Shown: positions 51,442 through 64,000 of the stretch, piece after piece | Numbering within the stretch: the first letter of the stretch is position 1 | How the letters are laid out: each line of letters starts with the position of its first letter | DNA from: Blastomussa wellsi | Taxonomy: Eukaryota > Cnidaria > Anthozoa > Scleractinia > Plerogyridae | Assembly: GCA_947652115.1 (NCBI GenBank) | Contig: OX393567.1 | Location: 16,606,344-16,670,343, forward strand | Direction of reading: 5' to 3' | Length of the DNA: 64,000 nucleotides | Position numbers and translations under genes: made by a program | Notes under the pieces: generated by a model | The model's input: the letters and a program-made list of their open reading frames with translations, nothing else | Database searches by the model: none | Told to the model about the DNA's origin: nothing

Positions 51442-54400
51442 TGAGAGAATAGTCAATGAGGCGCAGCCGAGTTGACTGTCGCTCATACAAAATGAGGGCG
51501 AGTAGTCTAATTGTTTTAGTAGAAACTCTAAAGGATTGCAACCCAAAAGCTAACAGTATATGGATTTTTAAGCCAAAAATCAAGAAAAATCTTGCCTTCA
51601 AAGAGCAACAGGCACGCGATCGTTTTCTATCAGCGAATAGACCACAGTTGAGTTTCTACTAAAAATTATTAGAGCATACAATCTTAAGGACCATTAATGG
51701 TTCTAAACCGTTTAGAACAGAGACAAAATTACAAGGATTTGTATGGAGTCACTGAAGCATGAAAGGGCCAATATCTCACCCCCAAATTGAAATAAGATGC
51801 TGATTTTTGGAAATTGGGCATTCTTCATCATGTACTTTCCGAAGATCTTAATGAATCCCATAATTTCAAAAATTTAAATATTTGTGACGTCACACTTTAC
51901 CACTCTATACTCGCTGAAGATATTTGACTATGTTGAAACTTATCATCACCTTTTGTAATGTACAAGTAAAAGAAGTCACAGTATAATGCTGTTTGAACGC
52001 ATCCAGCTACAATGGCAATAAAGTCATAGAATCCCTCAAAATAGTAGCGGTAGATCCAGTTGACGATGTACAGAGCACGATAGGCACCCAATGCAAACAA
52101 GTAGTGGCTGGTGATGGTCTCTGCTTCGCCAGTCTTGGAAATCATAAACAGCTGTGGCAAGATGGCTACTGACTCCAGGTAGATGGAGAATGTCCACAAG
52201 ATCTGTAGAAAATTATGACGAAATAATTATTAGATTTCCCCAGGGTAAAGCTTTAGTGTTTGCCTAACATCTTTGCAGCTTCCATCACTAAATCGAGATA
52301 GTTCGCAGCTCTCTAGAACCTCTAATTTCATTGGGTCTCAATAGCACGCAGCTCTATTGTTTTAGGGCTAGGGTCTATTGTTACTGTTGTTTGTTTGCCA
52401 TTTTTTCAGCCAATACTGTGGGACCTTGTAAAGAGCTGCATACCACCTCACTAAGTATTTGAGGTGATGGAATTCACTTTTGTGTATTTTGCATAACAAA
52501 ATATGATTGATTGAGAGAAAAAATCTTCATTGAGGGTCTCAATGGGGAAGTGGCCAGAGCCTGGGCACCGTAAATAAACATTTTTCATTGGGGCCAGAGC
52601 CTCATCTTATTTCCAGGTGGTTCCCTAATATTATTTTGCCCAGAATTGAACTGGACTCCAGTTTAGGGGAAACCAGAGCCCTGGAGGTCCAAACCCTGTT
52701 AAGAACCAGTTTATTACCAGCAATTTTATAACAACAAGGTGAACACCTGGATAACAGCAAATAACCAGTACCCTATATAACTGACTAAAATGAAAATGCA
52801 TGTGAAAAGATGAGAAACAAAAGTTGCTGTTAGTAATATTAACTGGTGACAACAAATCATAAATGGGGTGATACTGAAACACTGTTCAGGAACTTTAACA
52901 TTTAACGATTAAATATGAGAGAAATGGTCACAGTTACCAGAAAAATGAGTAGATTTATGCAAAACATTAACCCATTGACTCCTGGAGATTTTTGAAAAAA
53001 AAAACATGTTTTTTAGACATTTTGAACATTTTCTCATCAGTTATAGGCTAAATATGCTTCAAATTTTTCTAAAATGCATTTGCAAAATAAAGACATGCCA
53101 GGTTTCTAGCATTGCATTTAACAACATTTTAGCTCAGGCATGCACACAAATCAAAATTTCGAGATTTCTTTATTTTTATTTTTCGCTTTTCCTTTCTCCT
53201 TTCCGCATATCTTTTTTATGCTCTTGTTGGCCTTTTACTGGGCTTGCTTTCGGTTCAAGAATTGCCACGAAAGCATCAATGAGATGGGAAATAATTAACA
53301 TTGAGTAGCCAAGGGTAAGTGAGGGAAATTTCCCCCTAGTTTTTGGCGGAAATTTCTAAGTGTTTTCGTGCATACTTCAAGCTCCATTAGCCCAATCAAT
53401 ATCATCTGGGTATCATTGGAAAGCTCTTTCCCTCCTGCAGAACTGGGGTAAATTAGATTCCTATTTTGGTCAAAGCTGATGACGTTAGAAGCGGAACAAA
53501 GGTCAAGGTCTGCCACGGCCGGTTTAGGAGTCAATGGATTAAAGAAGAATGTGTTGTATAATTAATTTTTACAGTATTAAAAATTTGATTCAGTATGATT
53601 GGTTATTACCTATAATTATTAGATATTTAGTGTTATTGTTTTAGTTAGGCCTAATTAGTGTTCCAGTGGAAAAGTAACATAAAGTATCGGAAAACTCAGT
53701 GTATGGCAAGACAAGTCAAAAAACTTGCCTCAATAGCAACTTGGAATGGGGGATGTGGATATTTTAGCCCTTGTTGGTACTGAAACAAACAAATATGTGT
53801 AAATACAAAATAAAAAAACCCTGGCAACATGTATGGTACTCTTGAATATTTGTAAGGTCCAAAAGTATTTCACCTACAAAAGTTGGGTAAAGTGTACATG
53901 TATGCTGTAAAATGCGCAAACAAACAAAATTGGATTCAATATTCTTTATGTTAGTTCCAACAAAATCTTTTGGCAGTTGCACACCATTTGGAATAATTTA
54001 GTTTTAAACAATGTTATTTAAACTTAGTTTCTCAAAGGATTAGGAGAAAAGTTAAAGAAAACTATGTCCATCATATTATAACTGTATTACCCAATAATTT
54101 AGAAAAATACTGCTACTAATTCTGTAGTTTACAAAATATTTATGAAATAATGTTAGATCTCTGCAGTAGTTGACACTCAAGTTTAATACTACCATTTGCA
54201 TCCATTCTTAAAGCGTGGCGAATTTTGTGCATTGTTCTACTTTTGGAAAGTTGAAGTGCTTATAATACAGCCAAAAGCGATTTTTTTTTTGGTTTTGGTA
54301 TCTCTAAAAAACCAAGAAAACTATTTTGAAATTTTTCGATGCCGTCACTTTTTCACCCCAAAATCAACTTTAAAGTTTCCGCTTTGGTCATGCCCAATGA

Positions 54401-57400
54401 AGTTGACCGTGCAATTGAAGATTGGTAACAAATGACACCACTGCAGGCAATTCCTTTCTCTGAGTCAGGACTATTCAAACACTTTGCAACAACACACCTA
54501 TCAGACATTATTTGGACGAAATCCACAACAATAAATGACATTACTAAACTAACAATGAAATGAACTAGCACAAAGATTTGATGCTTCCTGACATGACATA
54601 TGGTGGTCCATTCTAGAACCAGGCTTCTTTTTTTGTAGCAACTGGTGGTCATCTTCATTGGGCATGGCCATTGCAGGAACATTAAGGGTCCATTACAGTA
54701 TCTTGCTGCTAGGTGACACAGTTGTCACAAAATTGCAATTTTATTTCAATTCTGGTATGTGTCTTGGATTTTACCAACCGTTGGGCGGCAAAATTTACTT
54801 AAGTTATTTCTTTCTTTTCGACTTCGAGAAACTTTTTAAGATCGTGGATACATGTTCCCCATTAAAAGTGATATTTGTGAACGTCGATAGATTCACTTTC
54901 AGATGTGCCTTATGGGCAAATATTTACACCCTGCTAAGCAGAAAAAATTTTTCCTTTGGGTCCCAAAATATTTTATTACCCAAAGTGCCAAAAATCATCA
55001 TGCACCACTGATTACAACTGTTTATACACTTTAATTAACCCAAACGCACAATGCATCGTCCTTGCCCGCAATATATTACTAGCAATATATTTATTTTAAA
55101 CAATCTTCAGTGCAAAAAAACCTGTTCATCAACTACAGCTGTTGCCAAAAGATTTTACCATAACTGCAGAAATTCTCACATGCTCATTGGCTTATATTCA
55201 CGCTCGAAAAATGCAACGAAAAAAAAAATGATGTTCTAGTTCTCAGAAATAAGCAACCGAATTGCATCCAAAGGGATTCCTTTAAAGAGGAAATCATCCA
55301 ATTCATTTTCAAGACGAATATGGATCCGGATTGAATCTGTGAAGGGAAAACACCAGAGTTTGACAAGAAACTTGTTGAATGGGATCATTTATTTTTGCTG
55401 TGTTCTGAAGAGGCACACAAGTGGGCTGAACTTTGTATTAATTCATCTGGTTTTCAAGAATTTCTGAATGGAATTGAAGGTTAGTTGTTAAAATTACTTT
55501 ACGTAGTTTGAAGTTCGTGATTCTGTAAGTTTTGGAATCATTTTTAGAATTTCAGGTTTGCTCGCACTTTTACTTTGTGAAAGCAAGTCTTCCCTTAATC
55601 ATTTTGGCTTTGTTTTGCTATGTTAAAAAACAAATAGACGTGAGTTTGTTATGGTATGTCCTGTAATTGACCATGAATTTCTTCACCACATTGTCAAATT
55701 AGTGTGTAGATTCATTCATTTATCACCTTGTTAGTCTACACTAAGTTTGACAATGCGATGAAGAACTTCATGGTCGATTAAAGGACATATCATAGTCAGC
55801 TCGCATCTATTTGTTAACTTCTATGAAAAAGTCCCTTGTTATAGTAAAAATGTGAGTTGTATAAATTTCACTTTAGGTGTCATTGAGATGTGATTTTTAC
55901 AAGCTTAAGCAGGGGCACAATATTTAGGCTATTTTCAATTTATTATAAATGTTAGGGTATGTTTTGTCAACACTTATCTTATGGATAGTGTTATACACCC
56001 ATTAAAAAGCTGTGGCGAATATTCAAATTTCAAAACATTACACGGTAGCTGCGAACAAATGCATGATTTGCACATTCTCAGAAGTTGAAACAGCAACACC
56101 AAAATAGAGCACAGACAAAAGGAAAACCAAGTTTAAACATCCAAGCTGTATATTCTTTACTAATGCAAGTGCTATATTTATTTACAAGCCTACCTCTAAC
56201 ACCGAGAACTCATGGTTAACTAAACACGCCAGTCCAGCAACAGGTATCAGCAGGAATTCAATTCTGAATGTGTCATGGTTGGAATCATACGTTGCCTTAA
56301 ACTTGACTAGCATCAAATAGATTGTACCGTATGCGCACACCAAGTAGATAACTTTCATCACGGTGTTGTACACAGAGATGAATGTCAAAACCAGGTCAAG
56401 GTATCGTGTGCTAAACACCAAGGCAAAGAGTATCTGACTTTTGCCTGACAAGCCTAGAAGAAGAAAAAACAACAATTGAAAACCAAACAAGCAAGTTCAA
56501 CAAACAGGACACAGCACTGAACTCGACAACATGACAATCCTTGACATTTCTCCCAAAATATGGAACAAAAGGCTTTTCCTTGAAGGGTGGTACTTAACCA
56601 AAGAAGAGAACTCAATTAATGAACATGTCGAGTTCCTGAATGTTAACTGTAATCTTACAAATTTTTAGAACTTTTTGTATCCCTTTTTATGAATTTTTAT
56701 TGCCACATTTTTCTATTTATTTGGGGTCACACAGTGTCATTTGCATCTTTTACTGACAAAAGTCACTGAAGTGACCCAAACATTTTAGCCTTCTTTTTTT
56801 AAAACAATTAATTGTGTCAACCACTTTTCTTATCATTTTAAAACAAAACATATTGGAAAGCATTTGACAGTCTTTTCAGTGTGTGAAAAGCTTGACAAAA
56901 TCATCATGAAAACAGGGAGGGACTACTATCTGCATTCAGAGTCTGGCTACATAGTGAATTTTAGCCTGCATTAAAATTTTAGCCCGGTTAGCCAAGATTT
57001 CAGCTCAGCTTCCAGAACAAATCTTCATAAAAAGGTGTTTGCGATTGCATTAAAATAGTTTTAGCATAGTTTCAGAATCTGATAGCCCGGGCTGGAATTT
57101 CCATCCCAGTTTCACAAACCAGGCTGGAAATTTCATCCCAGGCTAAAGGAAAGAGAAAGCTCAGCCTGGACTGAAAAGTTAACTTTGGCATGCACAGTGA
57201 AGGTGGTTTCATTTGACCAAAATGGCAGCCATGAAAAAGGGTTCAGGGACCAGAAATTTCAACCTGGACAGAAATTCACCATGTAATCTCAACAAAATTC
57301 TGGACCGCCCCCAAAACTGAAATGTCAGCCCAGCCTAAAGTTTGCCAATGTAATTAGGCCCTCTTACTGGTGGACAACAATATTTTCTTCATAATTTGTG

Positions 57401-57467
57401 CAGTGCATGACATTTAGTTTGAAGTTTACTCGAGACAGTGCTATGAAGATTTGTGTAACACGAATAG

Positions 57468-57512
<45 letters not shown>

Positions 57513-59870
57513 GTATACACGTAACAATATAATTTGGTTTTATCAACTGGTTGATAATATGAATTGGCCACCGTAAAGAGATTCAAGAGCTTACGTTTCG
57601 AGCGTCAGCCCTTCGTCGAAGCGAATCCAATGAAGGGCAACGAAAGGCTAACGCTCGAAACGTCAGCTCTTGAATCTCTTTACGGTGGCCAATTCACATT
57701 ATCAACCCAGTTGATAAAACCAAATTATATTTGTGTAACATGGCCTACGGTGTGACTGATATTTTTGTAGGTTGTCAATCCAACACCCATAAGCTCATCA
57801 GTAGAGCAAAGGCTGGACCAAACAAGGCCGAGAATTGATAAGAGTTCAAACTCTTGTCCCCATTTGGCTTGAAACTCCAATTCACTCTCCTTGACTCTCA
57901 TGCACTCTTGGCGACTATTCTCTCGTTTGGTCCAAGTCAATGATAGTCAGTGCAAGATGATGACGAAAACTCTTATGAGAGTCAATTCTTATCAACTATA
58001 ATCCTCATTTGGCTTGGGCTTAAAATAATGCAAGAGTCAAGTTTACTGCTTTTAGACTACACATGAACATCAAGTAAAGTATTTTAGGTCATACCAGACC
58101 TGGATTGGCTAAACTTCAGAATACCCGGCCACTCAAGTCACTCATCAAATCCTGCTACCGCAGTCCCGCAGTCAACATAATTTACATAAGACCTCTATAT
58201 AAACATCACAAAATATGCAGTATGCATCTCTAGCACGCGTTGTATTGACTTTGCTACTGCAGTCCCTTAGTGGATGTAATTTACATACGAAACGAAATAA
58301 GCGTGAAATAAAAGTGATTCAATAAAAGTGTATTACTCTTTCTTAAAACTAGGTACATGTACACAAAGGACTCACGCAAAACACAACTACAACAAACGTG
58401 TATTGCTCGTTCTGCAACTCGTTCTGCAAAGTTGATGCGCGAGCGGTTTAAGACTTCATGAACATGTTTTATCTTTTACGTGAAACCAAGTGAACGCCAA
58501 ATATATTCTACTTTCTTTCCATAATTTATTTCATCAGATCTATGTCTGTTAAAATATTAAATGCATACATTGTGAAACCAAACGCCAGCTTTTTATATCT
58601 CTTGAGGCTTCGTAAATAAAGGCGAAAGACCTAAAAATCTAACAAATTACACAATGTGAGTATTTCTCCTTCATAATGTTATGGCAAACAAAACCAGCAA
58701 AGGGGGCAAGCAGCACATCATTGAAGCGGCAATACCATTGGGCGTTGAAACAATAGAGAACACTCCTAAACAAAGCCTCTAGCCCTAGCTTATTGCTTAT
58801 TCGTCGTCTATGGGACTGTGGACCGCGGTAGCACTTCAGTTCAACACTTAGTTTATTGCTTATTCATTGACTACGGGACTGCAGACCGCAGTAGCACTTC
58901 AGTTCAACACTTAAATCATTTCTTATTCACTTACTAACTGACTGTGGAATGAGGGAGCAGCAGATTTAAAGAGAGCGTGAGTGGCCTGGGTATTCTGAAG
59001 TTGCTCCGCTGGATTGAAGAACTAATTGAATTTTTAGGTAATAAGTTCTTCCTGAAATTTTTGCAAAACCTTATCTACTTTAAAAAGCAACTAGAAAATA
59101 GGTTTTCAATTTAAATATTGATTATTAATGGGCAATGTGTGAATTTTGGTCTGTCAAATGTTGTAGACGACCAATTAATTATACAGTAAGCACAAAATGG
59201 TACTTTCACCCAAATATTACAACTTTTTGGGGTGCAAAACAATGAAAGAAGTCGAAGTCTGGGATTTATCGATAAGGAAGGATATAAGCAGACAATGTGA
59301 CATTCGATCTCTGAAAAAAGCACTATTCAGGAAAACCGTCAGGCGTCCCACAACATAGCACAAAGAGTTTATTGAAAATGTGCAAACTTACAATTTAAGT
59401 TCAACTTTATGTGCAGAAAGGGGTTTCTCTGTTTACGAAACGAATCCAGAAATTCCTTGAAGAACTACAATTGTGAACGATTAACGAGCTGTTTTGATAA
59501 AGATGATTTCTGGTGATTTACCCCTCAGAGACATGTAAAGCTACAGTTGTTACACGTGTACAAAATCTAGTCAACAATCCCCGATAAGCCACACATCGAT
59601 CCAAGTGTTTCATTGCAGAATTTGAGCGCAGTACACCACTGAAAAGCTAACAACCGCAAAGAAAACAACAGTTGATACCCCTGTCGTTGAAATATCTTTT
59701 GACAAAACCTCCAAAAAAGCAATTTACCGTGAAAATCGGAACCATGATCGTTTCACAAAGCACAAGTGAAAAAACTTACCGGCGCACGATCTTGTTTTCC
59801 ATATTTTCCACAGTAACACCAAGATAGCCAGAAGATGCGAGAGATCTCCTGTTAATCTGAAAATATTCAT
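51022..59870 (-). CDS. KDELR: ER lumen protein-retaining (KDEL) receptor
   Basis: Four exons with GT-AG borders (59870-59780, 56453-56194, 52202-51950, 51056-51022) join to 212 codons, the exact usual length. The seven-TM Golgi receptor binds HDEL/KDEL-type tails of escaped ER proteins at low pH and returns them in COPI vesicles. Signature blocks are [80 protein letters not shown] and [11 protein letters not shown]; the tail is [11 protein letters not shown]. Conservation to vertebrate receptors is very high, so the splice model is secure. Which vertebrate paralogue it matches cannot be said, as invertebrates usually have one gene. Confidence 0.97.
51085..51325. repeat. Perfect 27-bp-stem hairpin between ATT microsatellites
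   Basis: Arms 51130-51156 and 51203-51229 are exact complements (CAACATAGAATTGGCATCAA...). A small inner hairpin ACTCGG-AAAAAA-CCGAGT lies in the loop side. (ATT)n tracts lie on both sides (about 51085-51129 and 51255-51320). It is in the last KDEL receptor intron. Confidence 0.75.
52971..53538. mobile_element. piggyBac-like non-autonomous element, 568 bp
   Basis: Flanked by TTAA (52967-52970, 53539-53542). The ends CCCATTGACTCC and GGAGTCAATGGA pair with one mismatch. No transposase frame. It lies in KDEL receptor intron 2. Its end sequences recall the MITE at 487-579. Confidence 0.6.
55622..55817. repeat. Fold-back repeat, 196 bp
   Basis: GTTAACAAATAGATG-type ends pair, and inner blocks (AATTGACCATGAA, TTGTCAAA) are mirrored with scattered mismatches across 55622-55817. 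Non-coding; in KDEL receptor intron 2. Confidence 0.6.
57465..57730. repeat. Dispersed repeat with GACGTTTCGAGCG core, fold-back copy B
   Basis: 57465-57620 resembles 35755-35910. From about 57531 to 57726 it forms a long hairpin: AATTTGGTTTTATCAACTGG on one side is mirrored by the complement at the other, and TTCGAGCGTCAGCCCTTCGT is mirrored as GAAGGGC...GCTCGAAACG. It lies in KDEL receptor intron 1. Confidence 0.75.
58785..58945. repeat. About 63-bp tandem repeat, roughly 2.3 units
   Basis: GTAGCACTTCAGTTCAACAC recurs with a period near 63 bp, and TTATTGCTTATTC begins each unit. A third, partial unit follows. The related words ACTGCAGTCCC... and AATTTACATA recur at about 58160-58290. Confidence 0.6.
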
Positions 59871-60891
59871 TCTGTTCTCGTGTGAAAGTATCGGGGTAAA
59901 AAACGACCAGCCAACTGCAGGAAAATAGGTTGTGTGAACAGCAGTATTTGATTCAGCCACAGGCCTCTCAAATAAATGTCCGCCACGTCGGCAGCTCTAC
60001 ATACGGGAACTTTTGTCGTATGTTCCACTTCGGATAAGTACGAGGATTAACGAAGATTACCGACGAATATTACTCACAAAATCTCTTTTACATGACATCA
60101 TCAAATTCTAAAATCTGAAACCAAAGAGCCACCAAACTTTTATAACTTTTAAATTGATATCTGTCTACAACTGTTCAGCTCAACAGCGTGCTTCGTTTGG
60201 AAACCAACGAATTTTGAATTTTGAGTTATGGCGGTGCGTGACATTACTGTTACGATCATGTTTGTCGAAAAACACACACTCATGCGGGAGTTTTAACCAC
60301 ATGAGAAGTTTTTGTACTAGGAAATTTGTTTGTTCAGTACAGGTAATCAGTAGACCAGATAACCAAAGTAAATTCCAGATGTTCACACTATTTTCGGCCG
60401 CCATTGGTGTTCTACCGAGTTACTGGGCTCTGTAAATTTGTGCAGAACATTTCGCAAAATGTCTGAAGTCTGAAATAATGCATACAGGATGGGGTGCGCA
60501 CCCCCTGCACCCTCTCCCTAGATCCGCCCCTGGACCACACACCTGAAAATCTTTATTTATCTTCTATAATATCGTAGTTTCTTGACTCTATCCACTGAAT
60601 ACTTTTCTATTTTTCACGTGATAGTGAGTGAATACGAAAAAGTCGTGGATTTTCATTCCTCAATTTTAACTTTTTCAACATTTCACGGAAACTATTCCAA
60701 CAGGCCCCAGGAAACTTAAAAGACCGAGAGAAGACTAGGGAAAGTTGGCAGAATTTTTTCGCGCGAAAAGTGCGAGCCCTGCTGAGCCTGCTGGGCTTGC
60801 TCGCTGGCTTCAAAACATCGATGTGTTCCAAACCTTTGTGCGTCTCTTCTCTTAGACAAAATAAAATAACAACTTCTGGGCACCTCATTAA
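59871..60891. promoter_or_regulatory. KDEL receptor 5' flank
   Basis: This region must hold the promoter and 5' UTR of the KDEL receptor. It contains a fragment of the GCGGATC MITE (60485-60532, GATCCGCCCCTGG end). No TATA box or transcription start can be assigned. Confidence 0.35.
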
Positions 60892-60942
60892 ATGGCGGAG
60901 GGAAAGGCCAAACGAATTTTATGCGGGGTAGAATCCCTCAAG
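60892..60942 (+). CDS. Possible first coding exon of an unidentified gene
   Basis: ATGGCGGAGGGAAAGGCC begins a short frame, MAEGKAKRILCGVESLK, followed by AAG-GTTGGT, a possible donor. The arrangement, a G+C-richer start head-to-head with the KDEL receptor, would fit a bidirectional promoter. Without a second exon in sight the call is weak; the frame ends at TAA 21 codons in if unspliced. Confidence 0.2.
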
Positions 60943-61317
60943 GTTGGTGACAATTAAGTAAAGAGTACAAGCGGTAAATTAAATCTAAGCCAAAATTATT
61001 ATATTCAATCTGATGTTCGGGTGTTCTTTGCGCGTTGCTCTTTTTCATTGCAAGTATTGCGGGGAGATACCCTAGCAACACGAAAAGTGCAAGAGAGAAA
61101 GGGAAATCAATCCCTCTATATCCGACTTAGGATCAGAAAGAGGCGACAACATTTCTACAATGCACTGCCAAGCTGATTTTGTGTTGTGTCAGTTTTAGAT
61201 GCATGTATGCATGCATGCGGTGTGGGGGAGGCCGGGCATATAAGCTGGGCATTTGAACTGAGCTGAGAGTTCCTGTTCAAATACCGTACCCTAGGGCATT
61301 TGTGGATTGTCAAAATA

Positions 61318-61455
61318 GTAACTAAAAGTCAATAAAATGTTGCTGGAAAGGCCATTAAACTTGTCAAAGTCCTCGCTATAGGACAATAACTACTGTCTAA
61401 TCCCCCACCTATGCCCAGCCTCCCCCCAGCGGCTTAAAATTGATAGGTGTATAGG
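61318..61455. repeat. Dispersed repeat, copy 2
   Basis: Direct repeat of 1-145, about 85% alike, including AAGTCAATAAAATGTTG and CACCTATGCCCAGCCT. Confidence 0.7.
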
Positions 61456-64000
61456 CTTATGTGGGGATAGTTGATGTGGGGTCATGGCGAGCAGGTGGGC
61501 TTTTTACATATCTTAACATTATGCTTGAAAATGGGAAATTAAAATGCTTTATACTGTTTGAGTGGGGTGGGGCAGTTGGGTTTCTATCGCAGATGCATGA
61601 ACATGAACCAGCCGGGGGACTCGGGCACATGCTATCCTGGAAAAATGTGAATTTTGATTTCTTTGAGATGCTTGAATATGCATTTGAAATTAAAAAAAAG
61701 CAGGAAAGAAATGCAGAGACTGAGAACTACTGAATGCATGAATCTGAAATCTATATTGACTGCAGTCTAGGTTTTCCCATGTAACTAAAATAAAAAAACA
61801 TTGACATGTTTATTTGAAAAATACCAGCGAAATGGAAGAGCCAAAAAGCTTGATGAGAAAAAAACCTAAGGATGAGAAAGCTTTGGCAACTTTATCATTG
61901 CCATTCACAAGAAAGATGTCAGCAAAAACAACCCAGTTGACTTACACTGAGTGAATTTTTAAGTTTTTTTTTGTTTGGCCATAAAATAAAAATCATGTTA
62001 TCCAGTTAAAGAGAGCTAAGTAAGTAATTGTTCAAATTGGATACAGCTATCCAATTTGAACAACTTCAAATTGGATACCTGTAATTGGTCACCTGCGTCA
62101 TTCATGCGTTGGTCATGTACTCTTAGATGGGTTCTTTCTCGCTGTTTTTCTACTTTTTGCACAAAAGAGATTCACAAAACACAAAAGAGGTTCATCTGCT
62201 CTTTGCAGGCTACCTGCCTCCCATTTTCCTGGGCTCCACTGCCTGTTCCCTTCGACTATAAACTGTCCCATTGTAAAACCCTGTAAAATGTATTACATTT
62301 TAACCTTTTGAATTAAAATAGGCGATAGCATAAAATGGAAAGTATGTGATGACAGGTTGCTTGGTTTGAGACTGCTTGCTTGTTAATGTGTTGGGTTTTA
62401 TGGTGGTCAAAAATGTCAAAAAATTTGATTATTTGTACATGGTAAAAAGATTGGGCAATTATTTCATGGTATCACCTATTTTTCTGATTTGTTGATGATA
62501 TATAGTATAGTTTTGGAAAAGGCCTATTCGTCTGTTTTAGCATTGTAATCTAGCAGAGTTTTCTTCACAGAAGTTCGGTGCACTCAAAGCAAAGAGACAA
62601 CACCTTTTTTTTTTTTGCACAGTTTATTTTAAACCCCCTATGGAAATGTTCCCTTCAACATAATATCTGAGAATGTAACTGAAGTCAGTATTCTGTTAGG
62701 TAAATTTATTGTCTAGTTTTGTTATCTGGTTGCTTTTTCATGTGAGTAAGCTCCTAGTGCCATCTGGTAGCTTCATGCCACTTTTGACTTCAACGTTAAG
62801 ATTCCAGTCATCTGTACATTGAATAAATTCAAAGCAAAGAACTAACAAAGCTCCATTTTCTGTTTATATGATACTGGTTTTTAGAACTCCAACTTTTCGC
62901 AAGCATAATTTTGCACTGAAAAATACACCAAAAAATCAACCAGTCAAAATCACTTTGCAGTTTTGGGCAGTGGCCTTACTGGATGGCAACTGGCAGTTTT
63001 TTAGTCCTCAGGAGTATTAAACTGAACAGAGAAGATGGGTGAAACTTTGCCCATTGACTCCCACAGGTGTCTGGTTTACCAAGTAATGCAATACATTTGT
63101 TGGTGGTAGTCTAATGAGTTGGTAGTTTGGGTTACAGATATATTTTACTTTGAAATTAATTTTTCAAATACGTCCAGATCCCACAATACAGACTTCCATT
63201 AAACATTGACAACTTGTTATTGTCAGCATTGGTTTTGTCCTGACCCCTACACTTTCTTTTAACGAACCTGCTTGCTACAGATTCCTTGGTAATATAGGCA
63301 CTTTCTATGGTCCATATAGTCTGTATAAAAGGATTTGACTACAGACCGATGGCGGTATACATTATCGCATTCCAAAATTTTTCCAACCTTGTCTTGTATC
63401 TTTTGTTGCAGCATACCCCCTTCATAGCATGTGCGACATGCCATATGTCCATGGTCATTTAAATTACAGTGTTATGCCGTATGTCCATGGGTCATATAAA
63501 AATAACTGTTTGAATACTACTTTGAAGAAACGATAACATTAAGATGCACATAGGTTGTTAATAATTACAAAATATTTTCCTTACAGAAAATAACTTCATT
63601 TTCCTCCATTTTTATTAATTGCATGATCTCCCAATAAGTTACGATCCCCAATGTTAAGTACCTCATAACTAATCTCAGCATTCTATGTATTACATTTAAG
63701 ATATAATATATAATGTATTTGTGGGCATGTTACAATAAAATATACCAATTCAATTTCAATTCAAATAACATTAAATTTATGGCTTCCCCTCTTTTCCGCA
63801 GAGTTATAAAACGGAAACATTAAATTTCAAATAATTTTTGGTTAATTACTTACTAGTTAAATAGAAATATAAAAATCCTCTTTTTTCTACGATAAAGAAA
63901 AAGGAAAAAGTAGGTCACACATTTACTTTATTTTTGCTATCTTCACAGTGACAACTTAAAAGTTTTTGTGAAGCGAAAAACCCATCTCAAAATAATGGAC
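61456..64000. other. AT-rich right end, no gene recognised
   Basis: Short frames at 61461-61733 and 62056-62286 show no family resemblance and lie in low-complexity surroundings. A T homopolymer lies at about 62607-62617. No RNA gene or well-formed transposon was found. Confidence 0.45.

Noticed and set aside
58120..58950. Possible CRISPR-like array from recurring short words
   Set aside because: Units are contiguous 63-bp tandem repeats without spacers, in a eukaryotic intron.

Overview
The window is eukaryotic nuclear DNA, most probably from an anthozoan cnidarian (a coral or sea anemone). It has intron-containing host genes, a CARD/coiled-coil gene pair, and very many short fold-back repeats, tRNA-derived SINEs and LINE relics of types I recognise from coral genomes. 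The species cannot be fixed from the sequence alone. A run of 200 N (47986-48185) marks an assembly gap.

Layout. 1-3075: a dispersed repeat and a decayed non-LTR retrotransposon carrying a nested piggyBac-like MITE. 5195-8568: the 3' exons of a CARD9/CARMA-like coiled-coil gene on the + strand. 8.6-12.5 kb: SINE and MITE fragments and a relict reverse-transcriptase C-terminus. 12543-28069: a 15.5-kb Polinton/Maverick (adintovirus-like) element. 30045-34524: a second CARD-coiled-coil gene with its CARD exon intact; its four exons join to an uninterrupted 730-codon frame. 39117-47910 (-): HPS6, a BLOC-2 subunit; five exons join to 927 codons. 51022-59870 (-): the KDEL receptor; four exons join to exactly 212 codons. 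60-64 kb: repeats and no confident gene.

The Polinton is the most interesting object. It has 272-bp terminal inverted repeats differing at one base, a direct target duplication CAACC(A), and about 17 tightly packed genes. These include protein-primed DNA polymerase B, a retrovirus-like integrase, a packaging ATPase, a major capsid protein, a penton-like minor capsid protein, several small membrane proteins and two small zinc-ribbon or F-box-like proteins. The polymerase and integrase would copy and insert the genome; the capsid proteins and ATPase would build and fill particles. The outermost 182 bp of each TIR is itself an imperfect palindrome. The only clear break in the element is a +1 frame change at a CCA TGA T site in one virion-protein candidate. 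Almost every start codon directly follows a TATAAA-like or A-rich motif. No adenain-type maturation protease was recognised.

Host logic: the two CARD-coiled-coil paralogues lie in tandem in the same direction, with the Polinton and many MITEs filling the interval. HPS6 and the KDEL receptor follow on the opposite strand. Their introns hold most of the remaining repeats.
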